A DNA stretch of 16,466 nt from Bacteroidales bacterium UBA3663 (GTDB taxonomy: Bacteria; Bacteroidota; Bacteroidia; Bacteroidales; UBA3663), in NCBI GenBank assembly GCA_002373755.1, contig DFJU01000138.1, positions 1 through 16,466 on the forward strand. The letters are read 5' to 3'. The position numbers and the translations under genes were made by a program. The stretch's first letter is position 1; each line of letters starts with the position of its first letter. Under the pieces are notes generated by a model. It did no database searches. It had not been told where the DNA came from and saw only the letters and a program-made list of their open reading frames with translations. Positions 1 to 6,667 of this stretch are shown one piece after another.

Positions 1-80
1 ACGTTGATTTCGGTGATTTTTCCCTCACCTTTCAGGATTTTGAATGAGCGTTCAAGACGCTCGGAAAGATTTTCAAACAT
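1..80 (-). CDS. ffh: Signal recognition particle protein Ffh (5' end only, partial)
   Basis: Only the first 26 codons are inside the window; the rest lies beyond base 1. The ATG is the complement of bases 78-80. The fragment starts MFENLSERLERSFKILKGEG and continues KITEIN, which I recognise as the conserved start of the SRP54 N domain in Bacteroides-type Ffh. Ffh is the GTPase that binds SRP RNA and signal sequences of nascent membrane proteins and delivers ribosomes to FtsY. The GTPase and M domains cannot be seen, so the call rests on the N-terminal match alone, but that match is distinctive. It is preceded by a 252-base gene-free gap, so it probably has its own promoter, although I found no good -7 element there. 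Confidence 0.88.
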   Translation of the reverse strand, partial: MFENLSERLERSFKILKGEGKITEIN

Positions 81-332
81 GATTTTAATTGTTTAATTTT
101 GACCGTAGCAATTTACCCATGCTTGATGCTTGTCCAAGACAAGCAAAATATTAAATACTAAATATTAAGAGTGTGCAACAATATTGCTAAAAAGCAATGG
201 AATCTATACTGTCTTTGTATATTCTCCTCCGCCCTATTTAACGGGTCCTCGCAGCAATAAGGAGGATTGATAATCCTCTGCGAGAAGACGAGGCTTTAGC
301 CGAGGGGACAAAAGGCAAGGGGGTGGGTCAGA
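81..332. other. Gene-free gap between ffh and the outer-membrane protein gene
   Basis: This stretch has no convincing open reading frame. It is AT-rich on the ffh side, with stacked AAATATTA/AAATACTA motifs at about 150-170, and GC-richer next to the receptor gene. It holds three small dyads: GCTTGTC/GACAAGC at 128-144 (7-bp stem, 3-base loop), ATTGCT/AGCAAT at 183-198 (6-bp stem, AAAA loop), and a larger compound hairpin at 248-284. The first two would lie in the ffh leader if transcription starts upstream of them. I did not find a Bacteroidota -7 element (TAnnTTTG) reading towards ffh, and I did not recognise an SRP RNA. Confidence 0.6.
248..284. terminator. Compound hairpin downstream of the receptor gene, possible terminator
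   Basis: Two stacked stems are visible. The outer arms are CTCGCA (248-253) and TGCGAG (279-284). The inner arms are GAGGATT (262-268) and AATCCTC (272-278) around a 3-base loop, with an 8-base bulge on one side only. It starts 48 bases beyond the receptor stop codon. No U-tract follows on the minus strand, so it is not a classical intrinsic terminator; it may be a 3'-end stabilising structure or act with Rho. The pairing is seen directly; the role is inferred. Confidence 0.35.
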
Positions 333-2948
333 TTACTCCTCGCCGCCCATGTTGAAGCCACTGCCGCTGTCTTCGCCATCCATACCTTCGCCGCCACGTT
401 CACCCGGCTTACGCGACTTGCTGCCGGCCATATTGCCGAACGTGTATGAAATCTGGACACCGAAGCGACGCGAACCCCAGACATTCTCCTGCAACTGAGT
501 GTACATGTTCGTATGGGTGCGAGCCCGGAACTTACGGCTGTCGAGGGCATTGCGAACATTAAAGCTGACAGTCAGTTTCTTGTCGAAGAAAGCTCGGCGC
601 AGACCGAGGTCGAGGCCGAAATTAGCATCGCGCTTACCCTGAGCGATGATGCGGGCGGCCATGTAGCGGCCTGTGGCCTGGAATGCCAACTGCCACGGCA
701 ACGTCACCTGCGCCATCATAGTGGCGTTCCACGAGAAATCCTCGTCGCCATTGATGTTGACGGTGTCGCGAGAATTGATGACAAACGTTCCACCCTCCAA
801 CTTGTAGTAGAAGCCGTTGACCGTAGTGGTCAAGTCGATGATGCGGAAGAGCTTGTTCTTTGAGATTACTTCCAAGCCGGAGCTCAACTCCTTTGTGAGG
901 TTCTCGGAGGTTGTATAACGGATTTGATCATCACCCATGTACGAAACGCGTTGCATCACGTCCTCCGTCGGACGATAGTAGCTTGATACAGAGAGGGTAT
1001 GCTCATCCCAGTTCTTGAGGTAGTTCAACTCGAACGAATTGGTGTAGGTCGGGGTCAACTCCGGATTACCGAACGAGATGTTCGTCGGGTCGTCGATGCG
1101 CTTGAACGAGTTCAATTGGCCGCCCCACGGACGTGACAGACGTCGCGTATAGTTCATCTGCAACTCCTGATGCTGTGGCAATTCGTAGCTCAAGAATACG
1201 GTCGGGAACAGCTCGAAGAAGTCCTTCTTGAAGTCGGGCACAGTCTCAAGACCTGCCACATTGGCATCCTCATGCTCCTCGTTGTAGTTTTTCGACTTCG
1301 TATCGACCGTCCAATATTCGGCACGCAGACCGAGCTGATAGCCCAACTTGCGCCAACGGTTCTGATAGTTGGCATAGGCCGCATGGATGTTCTGATCGTA
1401 GATGAAACGGTTGTAGAGCAGCGGATTGACTTGTGTCTTGGCCAAGTCCGACCACGTCTCGATGGGACTGTTCTCGTGCGACCAGGTTCCCTTGTAGCCT
1501 GTCTCGAGTTTGCCGGTTGCGCCCAATGGCTGTGCATAATCGACCTGCGTCTCGAAATTGCGGTTGCCGATGGTGCTCTCCTGCCACTCCTCGGTCGTGA
1601 CGGCACCGGGGAGCGCAGCAATGGCATTGGCCGTCATAGGCACAGAACCGAGAAAACGGATTGAGTCGTACGACTGGTTGTGACCCGTGGTGTTTTCGCC
1701 CGACCACTTGCTGTAGCTGAGGATGACCTCCAATGTATGGTTCGTCTTCCACTCGTGCTTATAGCTGAGGTCGATGTCGTTCATGTGCGGCTTGTTGCTC
1801 GAATAGTTGTCGCGCACACTGAAATAACAGTCCGGCACGCCTGCGACATTGGACCTAAGCAAACCGCTGTTCTCAAAACCGGGGTAATAGGCCTGCACGT
1901 ATTCGATGCGCGAATCGTTCTTGCCCTTGCCGATGCCGACCATGCCCATGTAGCTTGCGCTCACCTCGTCCTTTTCGGTGATGTGCCAAGTCAAGCCGGC
2001 GCGCGAGAAGAAGTTGGTGCTCTTGCCACCGCCTTCGGTCTTGTTGTTCAAGAAGCCATAATGCGCCATCGACGTGGTATCGATCATATCGCGGTCAGTA
2101 AAACCGTGACGGGTGCGTACGCGTCGGCCAAGACCCACATTGGCGTATGCCTCCAGAATGCCGCTCGAATAGTTGATGTTGGCACCGAAACGGCCGCCAG
2201 GGTCGGCACCCTTGTTCTTGCCGACGTTGAGCTGCACGCCACCATAGTAGCCTGCCTTGCGGTCACGCTTCAAGATGATGTTGATGATGCCGGCCGAGCC
2301 TTCGGGACTGTATTTCGACGATGGATTGGTGATGACCTCGATGCGTTCGATGCTCTCGGCAGGCAACTGCTGGAGGATGTCGCCTCGGTTGTCCGATGTC
2401 AAGCCCTGCGCCTTGCCGTTAATCCAGATGGTGACGCTCTCCGACCCGCGTAGCGAGATGTTGCCCTCCTGATCGACCTCGACTGAAGGGATGTTCTCCA
2501 ATGCCTCAGAGGCGCTCAGGCCAGCCGTCGCGATGTTCTGGCTGACATCGAACACTTTCTTGTCAATGTCGAGACGCATGGCGGCCTTCTGCGTCGAGAC
2601 GCTGACCTCCTGCAACACGGCACGGTCTTCGCTCATCGTGACGGTGTGCAGATTGGCGGTGTGGGAGTTCGAGCCGTCCAACGTGACGGTGCGCTGCTGC
2701 TCCTCGTAGCCCATAAACGAAAACTTGACGACATAGGTGCCGTCCTTCACACCGTCGATGGCGAAGTGGCCCGTCGCATCGGTAATCGAGCCCTTGTGTG
2801 GGGTCTTGCTGCCCTGCTGATAGACCGCTACGTTGACGAATTCAAGTGCCTCCTTCAAATCATCGACCACTTTGCCCTTAATCACGCCCGCACTGGCAGA
2901 CGCATAGGCCAACAAAAGCAAGCAAAGGCTTGCACATACCTTTTTCAT
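333..2948 (-). CDS. TonB-dependent-receptor-like outer-membrane beta-barrel protein
   Basis: An 871-residue outer-membrane protein. A signal peptide (1-20, MKKVCAS then a Leu-rich core, ASA-G cleavage) precedes a CarboxypepD_reg-like beta-sandwich (about 22-105), a TonB plug domain (about 120-228, with SLRGSE, IWINGK and RIEVITNPSSKY) and a beta-barrel typical of OMP_b-brl_3 to about residue 838. The frame is open 26 codons further upstream, but ATG 2948 directly begins the signal peptide, so I chose it. The last strand (FGVQISYTFG) is followed by about 32 residues rich in Gly, Glu and basic residues, without Cys. No SusD partner is adjacent, so it is not a canonical SusC/D pair. The gene lies 87 bases downstream of the GH28 gene on the same strand and may share its promoter. 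Substrate unknown; an oligosaccharide released by the GH28 enzyme is a possible but unproven guess. Confidence 0.9.
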   Translation of the reverse strand: MKKVCASLCLLLLAYASASAGVIKGKVVDDLKEALEFVNVAVYQQGSKTPHKGSITDATGHFAIDGVKDGTYVVKFSFMGYEEQQRTVTLDGSNSHTANLHTVTMSEDRAVLQEVSVSTQKAAMRLDIDKKVFDVSQNIATAGLSASEALENIPSVEVDQEGNISLRGSESVTIWINGKAQGLTSDNRGDILQQLPAESIERIEVITNPSSKYSPEGSAGIINIILKRDRKAGYYGGVQLNVGKNKGADPGGRFGANINYSSGILEAYANVGLGRRVRTRHGFTDRDMIDTTSMAHYGFLNNKTEGGGKSTNFFSRAGLTWHITEKDEVSASYMGMVGIGKGKNDSRIEYVQAYYPGFENSGLLRSNVAGVPDCYFSVRDNYSSNKPHMNDIDLSYKHEWKTNHTLEVILSYSKWSGENTTGHNQSYDSIRFLGSVPMTANAIAALPGAVTTEEWQESTIGNRNFETQVDYAQPLGATGKLETGYKGTWSHENSPIETWSDLAKTQVNPLLYNRFIYDQNIHAAYANYQNRWRKLGYQLGLRAEYWTVDTKSKNYNEEHEDANVAGLETVPDFKKDFFELFPTVFLSYELPQHQELQMNYTRRLSRPWGGQLNSFKRIDDPTNISFGNPELTPTYTNSFELNYLKNWDEHTLSVSSYYRPTEDVMQRVSYMGDDQIRYTTSENLTKELSSGLEVISKNKLFRIIDLTTTVNGFYYKLEGGTFVINSRDTVNINGDEDFSWNATMMAQVTLPWQLAFQATGRYMAARIIAQGKRDANFGLDLGLRRAFFDKKLTVSFNVRNALDSRKFRARTHTNMYTQLQENVWGSRRFGVQISYTFGNMAGSKSRKPGERGGEGMDGEDSGSGFNMGGEE

Positions 2949-2963
2949 GTTTTTTCTTATCTT

Positions 2964-3028
2964 GGTTTGTAAAAATGTGACGATGACATCGAAGACAGAC
3001 ACAAACCTTTTCATCTCCGATGCCATCG
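2964..3028. promoter_or_regulatory. Dyad elements in the receptor leader, candidate operator or RNA structure
   Basis: The 87-base gap between the GH28 and receptor genes holds two copies of the palindrome CGATGnCATCG (2981-2991 and 3018-3028, starts 37 bases apart). The first copy is centred inside a wider inverted repeat, GGTTTGT (2964-2970) and ACAAACC (3001-3007). Symmetric half-sites repeated in a leader resemble a binding site for a dimeric regulator, but a folded 5' leader is equally possible. No -7 element TAnnTTTG was found in this gap. The bases are seen; function is inferred. Confidence 0.3.
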
Positions 3029-3035
3029 AATTATC

Positions 3036-4520
3036 CTATTTTACGTCGGCCGGAGCTTCGACCGTCTTACCGTTGATCACCACGTTTTCGAAATGCACGT
3101 CGCGGAACAGTCCGTCATGTCCGATGACGCCTCCGCCGTAGCGCTTCGATGGTTTCACGCCGTTGAACGTGCAGTTCTTCAAATTAATGTTGTAGATGTT
3201 GCAGGCATCTTCAAGTCCGTTCAAGATGACGCCGAACTGCGACTTCTCGCTCGTCACGTTCTCCAGATTCACGTTTCGCACAATCGGGTTGTTGCCGCGC
3301 TGGCATTGTTCATTGGGTTCATAGACGAGGTTAATGCGCAAGATTGTCTCGCTACAGATTCCGACTTTGACGTTGCGCACATAGATATTCTCGATAATGC
3401 CCGAACGACAGTTGTTCGTCTTGATGCGAATGACGCGCTGGAGATGCGGAGAGTCCATTTCGCAGTCCTCAACATAGAGATTTCTATAACCGCCCGAGAT
3501 TTCCGATCCGACCACTACGCCGCCATGACCGTCCTCCATCTTGCACTTGCGGATCACAATGTTCTGGCTCGGCGTATTCCACTTGCGGCCGTCCATGTTG
3601 CGGCCCGACTTGATGGCGATGCAGTCGTCACCCGTGTGGAAGATGCAATTCTCAATCAGCACGCGGTTGCAGCACTCGGGGTCGCAGCCGTCGCCGTTGG
3701 GGCCTTGGTTATAAACCTTCACGCCGCGCACGATGAGGTCGTTGCAGAACAGCGGGTGCAGGCACCAGAACGGCGAGTCCCACAACGTCACGTCTTCAAT
3801 CAGCACCGACGTACAGCGGAAAAAGTTGACAAACTGCGGACGCATACCGTCTTCGATGGTGAAGACTCGCTCATGCACAGGTACCTGCTTCTCACCCCAC
3901 TCCAGTAACCGGGCACGCGGACCACGGTTCTTGTCGCCATGACGGCCGCTCTGACTGATTTTGCCCAACGTCCATCCGAAACGCCCTGAACCGCACCAAC
4001 TCCACCACGTCTGGTTACTGCCTTGCGCGTCGAGCAGACCCTTGCCGGTCAGTGCTATGTTCGATGCACCGTAGGCATAGATCAGCGGATGCGTATTGAA
4101 ACACTCGATACCCTCCCACGAAGTCTGTACGGCGGGATAATAAAGTTCCGGCTTTGTCGAGAAACGCAGTATTGCGCCATCCATAAAGTGCAGATTCACA
4201 TTGCTTTGCAACGTAATCGGGCCTGTCACATAAATCGAGTCGGGCACAATGACCGTTCCACCGCCGTTCTGGCTGCACGTTGTGATTGCCAAATTGATGG
4301 CATCGTGGGCCAACTGCAACGGCGCATCGGGCAAATAGGCTTTTGCACCGAAGTCGGAAATGTTGTATGTCTTGTCAGGGAAACGGGTCTTTTGAATTGC
4401 ATCGACAATTGAATCTGCCTGCTGCCACGGAGTTTTTGGTGCGGAAGATTTTTTTGATTTTGCATCGGCCAATGTGAGAGTCATTGCCGAAATGACAAGC
4501 AATATAAGCGCTTTTTTCAT
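3036..4520 (-). CDS. Glycoside hydrolase family 28 (polygalacturonase-type) enzyme
   Basis: A 494-residue secreted right-handed beta-helix glycosidase. The chosen ATG (4520) starts a signal peptide (1-20, ending ADA); an in-frame start 12 codons upstream would put extra residues ahead of it. The mature N-terminus TYNISDFGAK (51-60) is the usual entry to a pectinase beta-helix. GH28 hallmarks are all present: NGDG at 275-278 (Asp277), TGDDC at 296-300 (Asp298 and Asp299), GHGG at 331-334 (His332) and RIK at 365-367. The family hydrolyses alpha-galacturonosyl linkages in homogalacturonan or rhamnogalacturonan by inversion. The length and the NGDGCDPE form suit the exo- or oligomer-acting enzymes common in Bacteroidota, but the precise linkage cannot be read from sequence. 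It is expected to work in the periplasm or at the outer surface. It has its own promoter at 4554-4585, diverging from the thioredoxin-like gene. Confidence 0.93.
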   Translation of the reverse strand: MKKALILLVISAMTLTLADAKSKKSSAPKTPWQQADSIVDAIQKTRFPDKTYNISDFGAKAYLPDAPLQLAHDAINLAITTCSQNGGGTVIVPDSIYVTGPITLQSNVNLHFMDGAILRFSTKPELYYPAVQTSWEGIECFNTHPLIYAYGASNIALTGKGLLDAQGSNQTWWSWCGSGRFGWTLGKISQSGRHGDKNRGPRARLLEWGEKQVPVHERVFTIEDGMRPQFVNFFRCTSVLIEDVTLWDSPFWCLHPLFCNDLIVRGVKVYNQGPNGDGCDPECCNRVLIENCIFHTGDDCIAIKSGRNMDGRKWNTPSQNIVIRKCKMEDGHGGVVVGSEISGGYRNLYVEDCEMDSPHLQRVIRIKTNNCRSGIIENIYVRNVKVGICSETILRINLVYEPNEQCQRGNNPIVRNVNLENVTSEKSQFGVILNGLEDACNIYNINLKNCTFNGVKPSKRYGGGVIGHDGLFRDVHFENVVINGKTVEAPADVK

Positions 4521-4553
4521 CTGAATTAGGGTTAGTTTCTTTAAAAATCCGCG

Positions 4554-4585
4554 CAAATGTAGATAAAAAAAAATAAATTCCCAAT
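4554..4585 (-). promoter_or_regulatory. Bacteroidota-type promoter for the GH28 gene
   Basis: Read on the minus strand, ATTG (4585-4582) is followed by 20 bases and then TACATTTG (4561-4554). This fits the Bacteroides primary sigma consensus TTTG-N19-21-TAnnTTTG, with a perfect -7 and three of four bases at -33. The spacer is a strongly A/T tract. Transcription would start near 4548, about 28 bases before the ATG at 4520. It may also serve the receptor gene downstream, since that gene has no visible promoter of its own. Confidence 0.65.
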
Positions 4586-4603
4586 TTTACATTTCCATTT
4601 TCA

Positions 4604-4611
4604 TATCTTTG
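4604..4611 (+). promoter_or_regulatory. Bacteroidota -7 element for the thioredoxin-like gene
   Basis: TATCTTTG matches TAnnTTTG exactly and lies 51 bases upstream of the ATG at 4663. The expected -33 position (about 4578-4585) has no TTTG, so the promoter may be weaker or need an activator. The site is back to back with the GH28 promoter, and the two -33 zones overlap at about 4579-4586. Confidence 0.5.
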
Positions 4612-4662
4612 CTGGGATTTTGTCCGACAAAGCACAATTATTAAACCATCGCATATTTCAAC

Positions 4663-5151
4663 ATGAAGAAGATCATCACATCTGCCATCCTGTTTTTGCT
4701 GCTCGGATGCGTTTCGGCAATGGCTCAGCTGCCATCGGCCACACTGAAAAACGCTCTGGGGAAAAAGGTCAACGCTACGTCGATTTCCAACGACGGCCAG
4801 CCTTTCATCGTCTCGTTTTTCGCCACATGGTGTCCGCCCTGCATGAACGAATTGGCCACCATCAGCAAGGTGTACGACGATTGGCGCAAGCAGACCGGTG
4901 TCAAGATTTTTTCGGTGAGCGTCGATCAGCCGAGCGACGAAGCGAAAGTCTATGCGCTGTTCGAGCGATCGAACTACAGCTACGAGCTCCTGCTTGACCA
5001 GGAAGGCAAGTTTGCGCAGGCCATGAAGGTGAGCAGTATTCCGCACATGTTCCTCTTCGACGGCAAGGGAAAACTCGTCTATACGCACGTCGGATTCTCC
5101 AATGGCGACGAAGCTGAACTGCTGGAGAAAATCAAGGCCGCGAAAAGATGA
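4663..5151 (+). CDS. TlpA/ResA-like thioredoxin-fold protein, exported
   Basis: A 162-residue exported thiol-disulfide oxidoreductase. Residues 1-21 form a signal sequence. The fold has the redox-active WCPPC at 56-60 and the cis-proline loop SIPHMF with Pro127. WCPPC with a TlpA-type insertion (YELLLDQEGKFAQAM) is typical of TlpA/ResA/AhpC-TSA-like reductases that keep periplasmic cysteines or apocytochromes reduced. Cleavage could be after AMA (signal peptidase I) or before Cys16, where LLGC resembles a lipobox, so it may be soluble or lipid-anchored. It is the only plus-strand gene here, with its own -7 element and a hairpin terminator, so it is monocistronic. The natural substrate is not evident from the neighbours. 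A 284-codon antisense frame overlaps it, but only this strand shows a recognisable domain. Confidence 0.92.
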   Translation: MKKIITSAILFLLLGCVSAMAQLPSATLKNALGKKVNATSISNDGQPFIVSFFATWCPPCMNELATISKVYDDWRKQTGVKIFSVSVDQPSDEAKVYALFERSNYSYELLLDQEGKFAQAMKVSSIPHMFLFDGKGKLVYTHVGFSNGDEAELLEKIKAAKR

Positions 5152-5169
5152 TTCAAGGCCGATAGGACT

Positions 5170-5205
5170 AAAAACCTCGCTGGAATGTCTTCCAGCGAGG
5201 TTTTT
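5170..5205. terminator. Bidirectional intrinsic terminator
   Basis: The arms 5170-5185 and 5190-5205 pair perfectly over 16 bases around a 4-base loop (TGTC). The core is CCTCGCTGGA/TCCAGCGAGG, flanked by an A-run on the left and a T-run (5201-5206) on the right. It sits between the converging thioredoxin-like gene (stop 5151) and rodA (stop 5237) and has a U-tract in either direction, so it should end both transcripts. Confidence 0.93.
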
Positions 5206-5236
5206 TCGCGTAGTGCAATGTCGCAGCATCGGACAT

Positions 5237-6664
5237 TCAATATCTGTTCACGCGCGATGCATCAAGTTTGAGCAGAATGAACAGCAGAATGGTGAACGAC
5301 CACAAGCCCGATCCGCCATAACTGAAGAATGGCAACGGAATGCCAATGACTGGCATCAGACCAATCACCATGCCCACATTGATGACAACGTGGAAAAAGA
5401 AAATGCACGCCACACAATATGCATAGACGCGCGAAAATTCCTCCGTCTGCCGCTCGGCCAGAAATGTGAGCCGAAGGATGAAAATCATGTAGAGCAGCAA
5501 CACTCCGGCCGACCCTAAAAAGCCCTGCTCCTCGCCCACTGTGCAGAAAATGAAGTCGGTCTCCTGCTCCGGCACATAGGCCAACTTAGTCTGCGTGCCC
5601 TGCAAATAGCCCTTGCCCGTCAGGCCACCAGAGCCGATGGCAATCTTCGCCTGATTGACGTTGTAGCCCGCACCCTTCAAATCCTCCTTCAGTCCGAGCA
5701 GCACTTCGATGCGGCCGCGCTGATGGTCCTGCAGGATGTGGTCGAACGCATAATCGACCGAGAAATGGAAGCCAATGAAAATCGCCGCAAAGAGAGCCAC
5801 CAAGGCATAATTGTTGCTTCGCTTGTAGAACCACAGCCAAAGAAGCCACAGAATCGTGCCGCCGCAACACAGCAGCCCCACCCAACGATAGATGAAATGA
5901 CGGTCGATGAAGTCCGGCAACGAAACCCACCTGTGAATCACGTAGTAGAGCACATTGAGGCCGACAACCACGCCAAGCGCAATGAATCCGTTGCGGCGGT
6001 CGTTCAAAAAGCCGAAAAACATTGCAATCGCCATGAACGGAATCAAGAAGAGAATAAGCGTTTCGCCATACACAAGTCCGAGCACGAAAATCAGCACGAA
6101 ACATGCACCGAGCCATAGCACGACGCCCGACATTCCTTGCCGATAGAAGAGCAGAATCATGGAAAAATAGACCAGTGCCGAGCCCGTCTCATTCTGCAAA
6201 ATAATGAGGAACACGGGCAAAAGCACCACGATGCAGGCTTTTATGAAGTCGCCCTTTTCGGTGAACCGGAAATTATACTGACTGAAAAGCCACGCAAGCA
6301 TAAGCGATGTGCTGAACTTGCCGAATTCGGCCGGCTGGATGCTGAATGTGCCGATTTTTATCCACGAACGCGAACCGTTGATGTTGGTTCCGATGAAAAT
6401 CGTGACAAAAAGCAGCAACATTACCGCCACGTAGATGTACGGCGTCCACGTCTTCAGGAATTTCACGTCGATGCTCAAGATGAAGATTATCAGGAACACC
6501 GACAGGCCGAACCAGACGGCCTGCTTGCCCGACGGCCGCTCGAACTCGAAGATGCTTGCGCCATCGAACGTATAGCTTGCGGCATTGATGGTAAACCAAC
6601 CCAACACCACAAGCAGCAGATACATCAGCAATGTGAACCAATCGAAAGTCTTGAAGAAACTCAT
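5237..6664 (-). CDS. rodA: Rod shape-determining glycosyltransferase RodA (SEDS family)
   Basis: A 475-residue polytopic membrane protein of the SEDS family, the peptidoglycan polymerase that works with PBP2 in cell elongation. Visible signatures are WIKIGTFSIQPAEFGK (101-116), the extracytoplasmic DHQRGRI (313-319; Asp313 probably matches the essential family Asp), GSGGLTGKG (344-352), TDFIFCTVGEEQGF (369-382) and PFFSYGGSG (445-453). It is about 100 residues longer than E. coli RodA; the surplus lies at about 200-310 and adds further hydrophobic segments, something I believe is usual in Bacteroidota. The start is 3 bases after the mrdA stop, which implies translational coupling with its partner. 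It is the last gene of the elongation operon and is followed by the bidirectional terminator. Confidence 0.96.
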   Translation of the reverse strand: MSFFKTFDWFTLLMYLLLVVLGWFTINAASYTFDGASIFEFERPSGKQAVWFGLSVFLIIFILSIDVKFLKTWTPYIYVAVMLLLFVTIFIGTNINGSRSWIKIGTFSIQPAEFGKFSTSLMLAWLFSQYNFRFTEKGDFIKACIVVLLPVFLIILQNETGSALVYFSMILLFYRQGMSGVVLWLGACFVLIFVLGLVYGETLILFLIPFMAIAMFFGFLNDRRNGFIALGVVVGLNVLYYVIHRWVSLPDFIDRHFIYRWVGLLCCGGTILWLLWLWFYKRSNNYALVALFAAIFIGFHFSVDYAFDHILQDHQRGRIEVLLGLKEDLKGAGYNVNQAKIAIGSGGLTGKGYLQGTQTKLAYVPEQETDFIFCTVGEEQGFLGSAGVLLLYMIFILRLTFLAERQTEEFSRVYAYCVACIFFFHVVINVGMVIGLMPVIGIPLPFFSYGGSGLWSFTILLFILLKLDASRVNRY

Positions 6665-6667
6665 GGC

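Noticed and set aside
81..332. SRP RNA gene next to ffh
   Set aside because: No conserved SRP RNA loop motifs were seen; the dyads present are short and unrelated.
296..559. 87-codon minus-strand frame overlapping the receptor 3' end
   Set aside because: Out of frame with the receptor, low-complexity Arg/Ala/Ser composition, no homology I can recognise.
1680..2453. 257-codon plus-strand open frame opposite the receptor gene
   Set aside because: Mirrors the plug and barrel of a well-supported outer-membrane protein; no start signal or domain.
4375..5229. 284-codon minus-strand open frame opposite the thioredoxin-like gene
   Set aside because: The plus strand encodes a signal peptide, WCPPC and cis-Pro, while this frame runs through the terminator and promoter region and has no domain.
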